Positions 46,120 through 58,590 of a stretch of 64,000 bases of DNA are shown piece after piece. The stretch lies in NCBI GenBank assembly GCA_029204225.1, contig CM055096.1, forward strand, positions 32,118,305 through 32,182,304, read 5' to 3'. The stretch's first letter is position 1. Each line of letters starts with the position of its first letter. Made by a program: the position numbers and the translations under genes. The DNA is from Diphasiastrum complanatum (Eukaryota > Streptophyta > Lycopodiopsida > Lycopodiales > Lycopodiaceae). Under the pieces are notes generated by a model. It worked only from the letters and a program-made list of their open reading frames with translations. It was not told the DNA's origin and made no database searches.

Positions 46120-46806
46120 TGTTGGAGTTTAATCATACTCGTGACTCATCTTTTTCACCTCCCTTCATCTCTTAAGGAAAATTCCTCTCTCAAGCATTCT
46201 GCAAAAATACACTATCTTTTACACAGTTTGCAGAAGTACACGAAAAACTTCAATAGGCAAAAACTGCAAGGAGCCGTAAGTGTCTCACCTATGGTCTGAA
46301 GGAAGTGAATGAGCTGAAAGCTACCCCAAGGTCAACAATTGCGGTCACATACAAAGACTCATTGCAAAGTCTCGCCTACGGTCTGAATGAAGTGAACGAA
46401 CCAAAAGCTACCGCAAGGTCAATGATTGTGATCACATATGAAGACTCATTGCAAAGTTGCCTATGGTCTGAACGAAGTGAAGAAACTGAAAGCTACTGCG
46501 AGGTCAACGATTGCGGTCACATATGAAGACTCATTACAAACTCTCGCATATGGTCTGAACGAAGTGAACGAACCGAAAGCTACCGCCTGGTCAACAATTG
46601 CGGTCACATACGAAGACCGCACCGCAAAGTCTTGCTTATGGTCACCTATGAAGTGAACGAACGACAACTTCTCACACTCCCGACACATACAAAGGAGATC
46701 CTTTGCAATACTTCTTCACGTCTTCATGCTCCGTCAATAACTGATCTACGGATCAAGTACAAGAGCTGTTAAATGATCTTTTAAACTGTAATTAGAGTAA
46801 CTTAAC
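46120..46806 (+). mobile_element. 3' LTR of decayed copia element, truncated
   Basis: Starts TGTTGGAGTTTAATCATAC right after the polypurine tract and follows the 5' LTR, including the 87-bp minisatellite, up to about 46806. There the match stops (AGAGTAACTTA) and a small LTR element begins. About 600 bp of this LTR are missing. Confidence 0.88.
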
Positions 46807-47285
46807 ACCCGCCATCATTCCCCTTTGACCCCAAAAGGGCTGGTACCAGGGGACAAGGGTACATTGTCTACAATGAGCTTATATGTGGGTCTTGTTTTAC
46901 TCTCCATTTACTTATGGGATGAATGCACTTTTTTTGGTGCCTTTTACGGATGCAGCTGCTCTGCGCATAGCTTGCATCCTCCAACACCCCCACTCAAGTG
47001 AGCATAGAACCATGGCTCTAATACCACCTCATAGTTTGTTGGTAGTGGAGAGCGGTCCAGTAGGCGATGTGGCGCGTCGCATGCGCACCTGCGGGCCGCG
47101 AGTGGAATCACATCCCCACCGCCTAGCCACCCACCATCATTCCCCTTTGACCCCAAAAGGTTGGTACTAGGGGACAAGGGTATTGTGTCTACAATGAGCT
47201 TTATGTGGGTGCTGTTTTAATCTCCATTTACTTATGGGACGAATGCACTCTTTTTGGTGTCTTTTACGAACGCAACTGCTCTTTA
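46807..47285 (-). mobile_element. TRIM/SMART-like miniature LTR element
   Basis: Two direct repeats, 46807-46986 and 47126-47285 (part of an LTR reaching 47038), share CATCATTCCCCTTTGACCCC and the following ~150 bp. Read on the minus strand, the right LTR ends CCAACA (47038). Ten bases later comes a primer-binding site TGGTATTAGAGCC (47026-47014), then about 15 nt, a G-rich tract and the next LTR start TGTTGGAGG (46986). The internal part is only ~51 bp and holds PBS and PPT with no gene, the defining layout of TRIM/SMART elements. The left LTR is truncated by the copia junction and the outer right LTR start is not clear. Confidence 0.72.
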
Positions 47286-50200
47286 TTGGACCAATTTGAT
47301 GGATTTCTAGCTTTTGATTGGTCACTAACTCTCATGTCAACACACAGGGACATGTCACACACCATATCTCAACATGACAAATGCCATAAGCCTAACTTGA
47401 CTCGAGCTACATCACTTTCTACTTTTGGCCTAATCATGCTCTAACATGTGTACTTGCTTATTTTGCCTCTAATGCCAAAAATGGCCTAATCAACATCTAA
47501 CATGTGGCTAGATCTCTATTAAAAACTTGAGTACACCTAGCTCAACATAGATATATCATAATTAGTCTATTTTCCACATGTGGGAACATGCTCCACACGT
47601 GTGAGATTTTTTCACAAACAAGAATTTACAAAGTATCCAAGCTAGATTTTGCCAAATTTTCACAGTTTAGAAGAGCTTGTATACATTGACTAGAAATGTG
47701 ATTTAAGAACTCATTGCTGAAAGCATGCTAGAGTGATTACGGAATCCATTTAGGACTCTTGAAATCCACTTGCATTGGAATTTTCCATATTAATGAATGT
47801 GGAATGCTAACTGGAATCAACGGTTTGGATGGCCCCTCATAAGCAAGTGGATTGATGTAAATGTTAGGTTTAGGTTCTCTTCTAGCTTGTGCTAAGACTA
47901 CTATCACTTCATCAAGCTATAAGTTTTGAAATGATTAGATACATTATGGAGTGGTTCATTATTTGCTCTATATTCTTCTTGAATCTTTTTTTGTTTGTAA
48001 TAATGCGGTCTCTTTTTCTCTATAACTTAGCAAGCAAACCATTTAACACACATTCTAAACTTTGTATTTTTTGAACCGAGTTTGCAACACCATAAGTCCT
48101 CAATCTTTCACACAAAAACTTTACTAAGTTGTGTGATGGATTGGAATTGTGGAGCTTGCATCGAGCTCGGATCCAATGGATACAAACTTCCGTCAATCCA
48201 CAAATTGTAGTTCTTTCTTTGGTTGATTACGTGAGTGATCATATCAAGTGGAGAAACTGTGGATCCTTTCACTACTACTCTTTTAGCTATCAAAGCATTC
48301 TCGACAAGGAGAACAATGTGTAGATGAAATTGAGACATCTCCGCAAACATCAGTTGACAGACCAAAAAAAAAATAGACACTCTTCTTCATCCATGGCATA
48401 CCTGAGATTCTATGTTTATTCTCTCGCTAGGTAAACGAGGGACACAATCTCATTTTTTCAAAATTTGAAAAAGTTAGTTAATGAGCGTCATAGGTTCTTG
48501 AAGTCGCACTCACATGCGTCATAATAGTGTCAGGTTAACTACACATTGTTGGTAATGTTAAGCTAAACTGGACCTGAAAGTCCATCGGATTTCCAAAATC
48601 CGGCTTTTTTTTGGTCCTACGTGGCATTTCTTAGACGGCCCTTTTGATGTTTGTAACTCCTCTAATGATACTGGTCAAACTTTGATATTATTAGTGTGAG
48701 TGTGTAATTCCATGTTTTTCACTACATTTTTTTATGACTAACCTAAAAAATCTTGTATGAGCATAGCAACATGTCCATTGAAAAACGAGTTGAAATTTTG
48801 ATGTGGAAATGGTCAAAGTTCTCAAAGTTTTGCATGTCAAATACTGTCTTTTGGATCAGCAAAGTTGGAAACATCATTTTTATTTGAAAATAATAAAAAT
48901 CTAGTAAATGTGTGTCTATGTAAAAATGACAAAACAAAACACACCATAAGTGCATCATGCAACAAATAGTAACACAAATAGTTCATATTTATTGGACTCA
49001 ACTACTCACATAAACGCTTCAAAATAAACAAAATTACTTTAGGTCATTCTCTTCTAAATCCGGATAAAAAAATAACAAATCTAATGCATACACAAGCCCA
49101 CTTTTACATCATATTGATAGAATTGAATTTTGACACACCTAGTTATTCACCAAAAAGTGACCATGGATTTGACAGACTTTTGTTCAAGTGCTGAAAACAA
49201 CTCATGTTAAAAGGCTCTGACATAAACTCTTAAAAACAAAAGAAGACATCATTTTGATCAATACTTACAAAAACGCAAGCAACTTTTATAAATAAAAGTA
49301 TTCTCATCCACATAATCATGAAGCAAAAACTTGGGTGCATCAATAACAAAGAAACTCCATGAAGTCTATGAATCTCATTTCAAACCGAAAGCGTTCCAAC
49401 ATTTTGAAACATAAAAATATTATTTATTTATTTATTGATTCCATGTATAAGGCTCCGAAGTATAGTGTTTGATGATCCTGAATTTGAAGTTATGTAATTC
49501 TATAATTTATCAATTTACAAAATTTTCCTACTAACTTTTTCACCTCAATGCTATATGTATAGAATATACATAAAAGTATATTGTATATTTGAAAATATTG
49601 CAATACTTCCTCTAATATATTTTCCACTACATAGATAATAGATGCATGGAATGTGTTCTGCTGCATTTACAATCCGAAATGGTCCCCCTTTCTTTTTAAG
49701 CCTAAAAATTAAAAAACCAAAGAAAACAAATAAAAAAACTAAAACCATCAAGGAACTAAAAATCCAAAAAAAAAATTGGGCATGTTATGAGAAACCCTAA
49801 TGAGAAATCCCAAATCAGGTTCCAAAATGGAGCATGCAAATATGAGAGATACATATTACATCTATTTGTGAAATTAGAATACCATATTTGAATTCACAAA
49901 AATAATTTATATACATACCATGGTTGCAATGAAACGCGTGCCATTGCAATCATGATCCCAAAAAGCATTACAATGTAATGCTATTCACAACACAATCTCT
50001 TTTTTTAAAGAAGAAACATTAATGGTAGGAAATATTTTTAATAGTAATTTGATACAATATTTACATGAAAAATTGAAATAATTATGATTCCAAATTCTGA
50101 TTTTTGACGTACATATCCTCATCTTAAGGCATTATAGAGAAAAATAAGATTTGATAACAAAGTGAGCACTTCTCTTTGCTCGACCATTGAAAGGATGTAA

Positions 50201-51389
50201 ATTTTGGATGAGTATCATAGTCGCTAAAAATTGTTTACCTAATCATAGAAGGAAATTGTCATTATAACTATAATTCAGCTGATTCTTTTTATAGTTCCCT
50301 TGAAAATTTGAAGCAACAGTAAAGAAAACATTCCACAAAACCCTTACCCCCATAACATAAAAAAACAATATAACACATAATGAGCTTTGTAAGTACTAAC
50401 CAATAATGCCATCTAAGATAAAAAAGCAATAACCTTGTCATGGGGAACTAATAAAATAACATGATGCATATAGATATATATTGCAAAGTAGATAGATATC
50501 ATAGATAGATATCCCACGAATACTGCAAAGTAAATAATATCCCAAAGCAATTAATTTTCAAGGATATATAACCGACAAATATCATGTGGTAATAGAAGTA
50601 AACCTAATAGCACATAAAAGCGTGCGTATAAGTAAATAAGACCACATGACATCAATAGAGAACCTACTGTGAAAGTGAGCTATAATGGGATCCAATAGAT
50701 TGTAATACCTTGTGAACTGCAAAATCAATAAAGACCATGTAAAGAAGGCAATATGAACTGGCCCAAAATACACGAAGATACACCGATTCAAAATGAGCAT
50801 CCATATGGACCAAAATTTCCATGTGGGAGCAACATCAAAGCACATGAGTGTCGTATGCCTCAATAGCACATAGAAGCAAAAATAGCACTTTTAAGTCTAG
50901 ATCATGAAGATAACATGAGCACGAGTAATAATTCACAAATCAACACTATTAAAACAAGTACTAAGTTGAGCTTTACACGTCAATGGTCGCAAAGGAATGT
51001 GGGCTTGATATTGTCCAAATTATATGCATGCACAATATTAATTTTCTGAATGAGTTCTTTTGTCCCAAAGAACTATTCTCTGACACCCTATGTCAAATTA
51101 TGGAATCATTTTTTGAACCGATTTTCTTTTGGAACATTCCGATATGAAAATCACTAATCTAGAACTTTCCGAAACAAGCTTTTTGCTTGCATTCCAAACT
51201 TTATGCAACTATCTTTCAAATAAATAAACTAGAAGAGGCATCACAAATATTTGACTCTCCATTTCACTACAAGGGTGTATTTGTGTCCTCTCAAGATAGT
51301 TGGTGATTTCCCACATCAAATTCTTCAGTCTAGCCTGTTCTTGGCTATAACCCTCTCATCTCCAAAGAAGATATGTCAGTTGGGCAAGT
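47286..51389. other. AT-rich stretch with no recognised gene
   Basis: Only short frames (for example 48108-48380 on the minus strand, 50582-50869), none with a domain I know. A TTTA repeat occurs near 49420. CCATGGTTGCAATG near 49918 resembles the CATAG-TTGCA element ends but is isolated. Confidence 0.5.
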
Positions 51390-52470
51390 AGGAGTTGGTG
51401 ATATGAAAAAAAATCAATACATTGCTTTCATCAATAAAGACTATGGGAGAGAGTGGAAATCTAGCAGGCTTACTTTTTCTTCCTTCCCATCAGTTTTAAG
51501 ATATGAAGGAGCAACAAATTTAGGAGTCATAGGTGAGTTTTATACTATGAAGAGTCGATGATTTCAAAAAAATCAATGCACTGCTTTCATCAATTAAGAC
51601 TAGGGAATCTAGCAGGCTTACTTTTTCTTCCTTTCAATCGGTTTTAAGATATGGACCTACAATTTTAGGCCAATTTTGAAGCTTCTATTTTGAGCTTAAA
51701 TGTATTATGAAAGGCACAAAGCAAAGGACATTCTGCCCGGTAAGAAGTCATAGGCAAGTTTTATAATACCGGGAGTTGATAATATGAAAATAATCAATAC
51801 ACTGCCTTCATCAATAAAGACAATGGGAGAGTGGGAATTTAACAGGTTAACTTTTCTTCCTTTCCATCTGCTTGAAGATATGGAGCATAAATTTTAGGCC
51901 AATTTTAAAGCGTCTATTCTGAGCTTAAATGTATTATGGAAGGCACTGAGCTAAGGTCATTCTGACCAGTAAGGAGTCATAGGCGAGTTTTATACTACGG
52001 AGAGTTCATGATATGAAAAAAAATCAATACAATGCTTTCATCCATAAAGACAATGGAAAAAAGTGGGAATCTAGCAGGCTTACTTTTTCTTCCTTTCCAT
52101 CAGTTTTAAGATATGAAGGAGCAACAACTTTAGGCCAATTTTGGAGCTTCTATTTTGAGGTTAAATGTATTATGGAAGGCACCGGGCAAAGGACATTCCG
52201 CCCGGTAAGGAGTCATAGGCAAGGTTTATACTACTGGGAGTTGATTCTATGAAAAAAGATCAACGAATGCTTTCATTAATAAAGACAATGGGCGACAGTG
52301 CAAATTCAGTAGCCTTAATTTTTCTTCCTCTCCATCAACATTTTTAAGCCGATTTTGAAGCTTCTATTCTGACCTTAAACGTATTATGGAAGGCGCAGGA
52401 TAAAGAACATTCTGCCAAGTAAGGAGTCATAGGCAATGCCTGGAGGTGTGAGCTTGACTCTCTGGCAGAG
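51390..52470. repeat. ~230-bp tandem repeat, about five copies
   Basis: Copies start near 51400, 51562 (shortened), 51783, 52011 and 52247 with GATATGAAAAAAAATCAATAC-like sequence. Shared landmarks are TCATCAATAAAGAC, CTAGCAGGCTTACTTTTTC, TTTTAGGCCAATTTTGAAGC, ATTATGGAAGGCAC and ACATTCTGCCCGGTAAGGAG. The last copy is followed at 52478-52505 by an inverted piece of the unit end (CTCCTTACTGGGCAGAATGTCC). Confidence 0.85.
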
Positions 52471-52505
52471 CTGTGACTCCTTACTGGGCAGAATGTCCTC
52501 TGCCT

Positions 52506-53163
52506 GTGACTTATATTGCGTAATGGGTATTGTGGCTTTGTTTTTACATGACCATTATGAAATAGAATCTTCATCTGAAAAACAGAATCAGTCTCTGAAA
52601 AACAAAATCATCTTACTCGTTCTGCTCTGTCTAGGCGTGATTAGTTTTTGCACACTATGCTTTTTAAGCAGTCTAAAAAATGGCCAGAAAAAGCCACATG
52701 TGCTCATTACAATTCTATCAAAAGCCTACGAGAAACGTCTAGATTCATGATTGGCATAACATCTATAACATTTACTACAAGGACTTCAAAAGAGATCAAA
52801 TGTTGGCATAATCTGTTTAAAAGCTCAGAAAACTTTTCCACTGAAAATAATTCCAAATGTGTAAACACCAACACTTTTAAGAATAACAAGCTTACAGAAA
52901 AGAGGCCCAGCTGATGTCCAGAGTGTAGATACATGGACAATTTTCTCATCTTTAGATTAACAGGAATCTCAAGTTGCACTTCAATGCCAAACATAATGTA
53001 CAGCTCTGTGAAAAATTCATGGGCAAAATGACTTCATCCAGAGGCTCTCTGCGGTGCATTTAAGAAAAAAGAGAGCGAAGAAATGGGCACTATGTACAAA
53101 CTATCCCAGGCATACAAAAAAAGAAGACAAAAAGGAGGCTGTGTACAGATTATCTCAGTCAAA
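52506..53163. other. Region downstream of the SRA gene, no gene seen
   Basis: Probably contains the 3' UTR of the minus-strand SRA gene. Frames at 52436-52750 and 52707-52994 have no known domain; in particular no pre-SET or SET motifs occur on the minus strand. Confidence 0.5.
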
Positions 53164-54615
53164 TCAGTCTTGGGTGTTTGCAGAAGACATTTCCAAGAAT
53201 TGTAGAGGCGTCTCGTTCTGCAAGAGAGGTTTTTCTGAAGCTAATGGAGCTGGATATGCCAATGTAGCAGAAGAAAGAGGTTGGGGTGGATCAGGGGGGC
53301 CAATCTGTAGAGGTGGTTGGTTCTTCATGCGTTGAAGGAGAAATTTGTAGACTCGATTGCCTGCTAAGCCGATCTCATACTTCATGTCATTCACCAAATA
53401 CACCCCATCATATCTGTACAAGACCCCTGACTGGCCAGTTTTCACCTTGAAACCCCTGATCAAGCGAACTGGCACATGGATTTTGTAGCTATTCTTCAAG
53501 CCATCATTGCCCCTGACTAGCTGCTGATCTTCTGCAATCTTCAGCTTCTTACCTCCCTTCACCATTCCTCCTTGGCCAGTGTACACCACAGTTTCGCCCA
53601 TGTCCATGTCATCGCTGTAATATTCATCTGTGCTGATCACAACACTAATTGCAACAGAAACACCAAAGGCGGAATCCTTTGCTAGTATGTAATCAATGCC
53701 AGCTCTGATTTGTTTATGGACACCCAAAATACACATCTGTATTCTGAAACTGAAACAGTCCCCCACATTCACGCCAGCTACGTCCCCTATCACCTTCTGC
53801 TGGTTCATCCACAACCCTCTTTCCTTCATGATAGACGCTGCTTTAAGATCTGCCCTTCGACGGCCCTCGCCATCGCCCTCCCCTGGGCCCAGCCCATCTT
53901 CGTGCTCCAGGCACTCCTTCCGGATCTGCTCAAAAGTGAGAAGCAAATGCTGCACCGCATGTCTTCTCAGGTCGAAAGCCCCTTTGGACTTCACCTCAAA
54001 TTCTTCAATTTCCTGCTTCACTTCGGAGGCTATTTCTGCTGCCAATGCAAGACTGCCTTCCTCTTCATGACCGATAAGCAATGCGTCAGAGAAAGTCCTA
54101 TCATCCACATCCGCTGCTATGATTGATTGGCATTCCATAGCAGCTTCATCAACTGCCGGGGGTTGACTGTTGAGGCAAACTGGGGAGCCGGAGCTGCTGC
54201 TGTTCATGGCAGGGCTGGTTTGCGGGGGGGGATCCACCAGCCTGCGGCTCAGCAGCTCCCGAATGGCAGCAAAATCAACCTCATGGTGGTCTTCAGAGTG
54301 CGAGGGGCTGCTTTCCAGCTGGGGAAGAGGAGTCGATGGAGTGCAGGATTTGGATTCCGAGGATTCCACAAGCCTCAGCAGATTCATGCACACACTGGTT
54401 GCTCTGTCCTCCATAGCATCTAGCTCCACGTCCAGAATCAAAACCCTGTGCAAGCTCGCAACTCCCCCACCTCCTGCTGCAGCTGCCTTCATTCTTTTGC
54501 TCCTCAATTCCCCATCATCCTCTCCCTTCTTCGCCTCCTCCCTTTCCCTCTCCCTGTCTCTGTTCCTGTCAGAAAACCCAACACCAAAAGAAGAAGAAGA
54601 AGCAGCAGCAGCCAT
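53164..54615 (-). CDS. SUVH-like SRA (YDG) domain protein lacking SET
   Basis: Intronless 483-residue protein. The ATG at 54615 is preferred over an in-frame GTG extension to 54744 because it has a good context and starts an Ala/Ser-rich N-terminus. Residues 1-180 are low-complexity, with an Arg/Glu run at 17-31. Residues 186-272 form the helical segment seen before the SRA in SUVH proteins, including the RADLKA motif. SRA spans about 274-436 with GVNVGDCFSFRIQMCILGVH, RAGIDYI (304-310), VVYTGQGG (343-350), QLVRGN, and RYDGVYLV (401-408). In the family, SRA flips out and reads 5-methylcytosine, and a pre-SET/SET module then methylates H3K9. Here the protein stops about 47 residues after SRA with a Pro-rich tail, so it has no methyltransferase. 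It could be a methyl-DNA reader or a truncated SUVH pseudogene; the clean frame favours a functional gene. Confidence 0.9.
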   Translation of the reverse strand: MAAAASSSSFGVGFSDRNRDREREREEAKKGEDDGELRSKRMKAAAAGGGGVASLHRVLILDVELDAMEDRATSVCMNLLRLVESSESKSCTPSTPLPQLESSPSHSEDHHEVDFAAIRELLSRRLVDPPPQTSPAMNSSSSGSPVCLNSQPPAVDEAAMECQSIIAADVDDRTFSDALLIGHEEEGSLALAAEIASEVKQEIEEFEVKSKGAFDLRRHAVQHLLLTFEQIRKECLEHEDGLGPGEGDGEGRRRADLKAASIMKERGLWMNQQKVIGDVAGVNVGDCFSFRIQMCILGVHKQIRAGIDYILAKDSAFGVSVAISVVISTDEYYSDDMDMGETVVYTGQGGMVKGGKKLKIAEDQQLVRGNDGLKNSYKIHVPVRLIRGFKVKTGQSGVLYRYDGVYLVNDMKYEIGLAGNRVYKFLLQRMKNQPPLQIGPPDPPQPLSSATLAYPAPLASEKPLLQNETPLQFLEMSSANTQD

Positions 54616-55008
54616 GGATCGAGAGAGAGAGAGAGAGAGCAGGAAGCAACCAAAGCAGCGAGAGCATCCGCCATCGCCAGCCAAGACAGAAAGAAGAGAG
54701 CTTTGGCACACAGTAATCCTAACCTCACCACCGTTGGATCTCACACAAGCCTTCAGATCCTATATCCACGTGGCGCATGCGCAACGTGGCATGTATCCAA
54801 CTGTGCGATCGTGAACCATACCGCGCCATTAGGCTTCATTAAAGAGCGCGAATCTCACTCTTCGTACTCCAAGATTTCGCTCCGCACCGTCAGATGTGAT
54901 TCCACCGCATATCCCAGAAACAAATTCACCACGTGGCAGTCACTGATGGGCGCGGGACGACTAATGCCAGGGCAGCTCCCCCCTCCGAGGGGAGAGAACA
55001 GAGACTAG
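54616..55008 (-). promoter_or_regulatory. 5' UTR and promoter region of the SRA gene
   Basis: A (GA/TC)n run adjoins the start codon (54619-54640), as in many plant leaders. Upstream are two ACGT-core G-box-like sites, CCACGTGGCG near 54767 and CCACGTGGCA near 54930. The region is GC-richer than its surroundings and ends abruptly at AT-rich sequence near 55010. No clear TATA box. Confidence 0.45.
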
Positions 55009-55971
55009 TACCTAAAAGTTAATATATTATTTGTACAAGCTTGTAATATCGAATAGTTCCGTACAATTTTGTACGGAACTATTTGGATATTTATCTATAT
55101 ATATATATATATATGTATGTATTTATTTATTTATTATATATTTGTATTGGAAGGATATATTTTAGGTCTGCCTCACTTGGGATGAAACTTTATATAATTT
55201 GTCACTTGGAAACTTTTTTGAGTGGTTTATAAAATAATATTAATAGTTTTTTGAGCTAAAATGAAAATCCATTATTTTATTTGATTTTTTTTTTGCTTGT
55301 TACATTTCAAAAAAGTCCATAATAAAAAATTCGCATGCCCATGAACTTTTTGTGGCATGATAATAATTTTGACCGATGCAAAAAATCAATTTATACTTGT
55401 TTTAGAGTTTCGGTGTGTGTGCGTAAGAATTTAGATAGATGCATTAAAAAATCAATTCAAAAAGCACTTTTTGTGGGTTAAGAAAAACTTTTGAGCTCCT
55501 CCTTTTAAGGGTGATTTTAGGCAAGTCCCATAGCTTGGCTTTTTCACTTGCCACCCAATTTTTGAATCTTGGCAATTAAGTTGACGGGGCAAATTGATCA
55601 CCCACATTTCACATTTGGTTGATAAGTGTTAAATGAAGGGGTACAATATGATTGGCCCATTTGAATATTGACATACGATTGGTTCATTTTATTTAAGGTG
55701 TTGCGTTTTGATATGCAAGTATGAAAATTTTCATGTTAAAAAATTGAAGGGTGCTATAAGTTTTTTGTCAATCAAAGACCTTTCATGTTTAAAAAATTGA
55801 AGGGTGCTATTAGTTTTTTGTCAAGCAAAGACCTTTTAAATGGAAAGGTCAAAATTGAAATGCATTTCAATGAAAGGAACAGTGAAGGGTTTTAATTAAA
55901 AAAACTTAATGGAAGCCAACATGCCAGGGGCAACTCAACATGCCAGCAAACATTGGCTGGCTCAAAAAAAT
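55009..55971. other. AT-rich stretch, no gene
   Basis: It holds a short repeated block (AAAATTGAAGGGTGCTAT twice, near 55739 and 55794) and an inverted pair GTTCCGTACAA / TTGTACGGAAC at 55055-55081. No gene is recognisable. Confidence 0.55.
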
Positions 55972-56106
55972 GGAGAGTGTATTCCATGGCCCGCATATCT
56001 AAGGGTGGGCAATGATAACATTGTTTTTAAAAAAGAGTGCTATCATTGCTCATCTCCATTAGATGGGCATTGCACCACCACTGACATGTGTGTGGAATAC
56101 ACTCTC
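55972..56106. repeat. 135-bp hairpin element
   Basis: GGAGAGTGTATTCCA (55972-55986) pairs perfectly with TGGAATACACTCTCC (56092-56106), and an inner pair GGCAATGATA / TATCATTGCT continues the fold. It has the size of a small MITE or hairpin RNA locus. Confidence 0.65.
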
Positions 56107-56249
56107 CCCAAAAAATGGATTTGACTTGCTCCTATGTGGCAGTGGGTCCCTGCCATGTCATTTACCACAGAGTGACAAGTGGATGTTAATGTGAAAGGGT
56201 GGGAGTCCCATTTTTTCTCTTGGACCTTTAGGAGAGCTCTATTTAAAAT

Positions 56250-56415
56250 TTTGGATGGCTCTCATTAGAGAGTGCACTGCAGAGGCACTTGTAGTGCCTC
56301 TGCTGCACAGGTGCCTCTGCGACAGAGTGAAATGGACTTACCAGACATGTAGTATGAAATGGACCTAAACGGCTCTCATTAGAGAGTGCACCGCAGATGC
56401 ACCTGCAGTGCATTT
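56250..56415. repeat. Direct repeat with perfect 10-bp hairpin
   Basis: GGCTCTCATTAGAGAGTGCA occurs at about 56257 and 56370, each followed by GCAGAGGCAC-like sequence. In the first copy GCAGAGGCAC (56279-56288) pairs perfectly with GTGCCTCTGC (56294-56303) across a 5-nt loop. Confidence 0.7.
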
Positions 56416-56661
56416 GCTCCACAAGCCCCACTCCATCCAAGGGATCAGATATGTTGTTTTTCCCTTAGCTTCATCCATCACCATTGGATGGAGTGGGGTC
56501 ATGAGTGTAGGTGCAATTTTTCTAGTTCTGATTTTGTGAGTGCGTCGAAATCTGGTCTTCCAAAGGTGAGGGGAATCAGAAAGTTTCCACTTGGAGTTGA
56601 ACCATGAGAAGGTGAAGTTGGACTCTTTGGTGGCAAAAAAGACAAAGGAGTAGGAGAGAAA

Positions 56662-58532
56662 TATGAACTTTGAATTCCATAAAAGACCATTATAATAGGG
56701 TGTATGGTTAGAGTTGTTGACTATTCGGTAGGGCGTCAGGGTAGAGTTGTTGACCATAGCCAAAAAGGTGCAGGCTCGATCCCCAACACTGTGTAATGAC
56801 ATATGAGGATCTTAGCTTTGGAAATGGCTTGGTTAGGTCATATATATGTTGTATATAACAACCACTAGGTGCTTAATGATGTTACAAAAAAAAAGTCATA
56901 ATTTTTTCTTAAAGAAACATATTATGGCCCATATATATATGAAAGTGACATGCTAGTAAAATATGAGTTTTGAAGTCCTTAAAAAATCAAAAGCATATTA
57001 TGACCATAAAAAGTCTTTAATCATGTTCAAAGAGTAATATTATGGTAGCCTATAAAAAGTTAAAACTATGGGCCATAGAATTTTTTTTAACATGAATGAA
57101 TTCCTTCACTAACATGTTTGGAAGCGAGCATGTACGTGACCATTACATTGTGTTGAACGATCATCACTATAATTTGTACGACCATTTTACTTGTCACAAA
57201 GGTGATTAGAAAATTTATTTTGCAAAAAGTAATAAGCTTTGGTTTCTTTTTTGGTCCCTCAATTAATCATATCCGTCACAATTAACGAAAAAGATAAAAA
57301 TGCATTTAAAAATTCCAACTAAGTTGATGACCCATAGTGCACACAAGATGGTCCATTGAGTGCATAGACCTCTACAGTGAGATCTTGATTTTTTCTTTCT
57401 TCAAATGATTTTTTGCATTAGCATTAATATGTACATCCTAAACTGACTGAATAAAGGCATAGTCAAGAATGAAATGTAAAGGCATGACCTTTCTTATAGT
57501 CATGACTCAAGCCTAGATCTTACTCAACACAATAACAACTCTTATCCAACTCGACCACCATGGGATGTGAAAGTAACGTCACAAAGAGGTAATGTTATAA
57601 GAAAGGACATTGAGTTAATTATAAGAAAATTATCTGAAATCGATTTCCAGCTAAAAAACACAATTTTAGTACATGAGAAGCCCAGAGGCCTTGGGGATTT
57701 CCCTCATGTACTGCTAAGTGTGAGCCCACCTTCCCCCTAGAATAATATGTTTTTTAATGTCAAAACTTTTTTTTCCCCTTTAATACTAAATGTTATTCAA
57801 CCATGGGTTGTCCACATGAGACTTAGGCTTGGTACCGAGTGCCATTCAATTATTGGTTGTCAGGTGGCACTCAAATACAAAGGAAAAATGAGCACTAGGC
57901 ATTATTCTAAAGGCCTTTCACTTTTCTACCTTTGGGCCCTCCCCATGTCTTTTTTGGCAACATTAGAATCTTGTCATGTCACCATTAGGTAGTAGGTAAT
58001 ATGTGTCACAAGGGCTAGGGGGTGGCAATAGCCACGAATTGCCTTGCACTATATTATGTGCAATATGGGTCATCAACTAAGTGTCATTAGTTTTAGTTGG
58101 ACTTTAAAAGTGCATTTTTATTTTTTTGAGAATTATGATGCTAGTTGGTGGGAAAAAAAGTGCAAATGCAAGTTTGTTGTGAAGGTGTGCTACTTATTTT
58201 TCATGGGTGATCAGAGTAAATGCATATTCTTTAAATAGGTAGCAAATCAAAATGCAAATTATGGGATATAACTAAGCCTCGAAAAAGAGCCACAAATAAA
58301 GCCAAAGCTAATTACTTTTAGGAAAATGTATTTGCTAATGACCTTTGCGTTGGGTAAAACGGTCATATAAATTATGGTGATGATAGTTTGCAAGAATTAA
58401 TTTTTTTTTATGGCCCATAGTTTTAACTTTTATAGGCTATGATAATCTCTTTGAACTTATTTAAAGACTTTTTATGGGCATAGTTTGAAATTCTTTATGG
58501 ATTTCAAAACTCACATTTTATTGGCATGTCAC

Positions 58533-58590
<58 letters not shown>

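Noticed and set aside
48108-48380. Minus-strand frame resembling a gag start (NYNLWIDG)
   Set aside because: Only a few residues match the gag pattern, with no LTR, PBS or downstream gag nearby.
52436-52750. Small membrane protein on the + strand
   Set aside because: The hydrophobic segment arises in repeat-derived sequence, with no homology and no promoter evidence.
54616-54744. N-terminal extension of the SRA protein to 526 residues
   Set aside because: It starts with GTG, translates the GA/TC microsatellite and leader, and has no family similarity. The ATG at 54615 is better.
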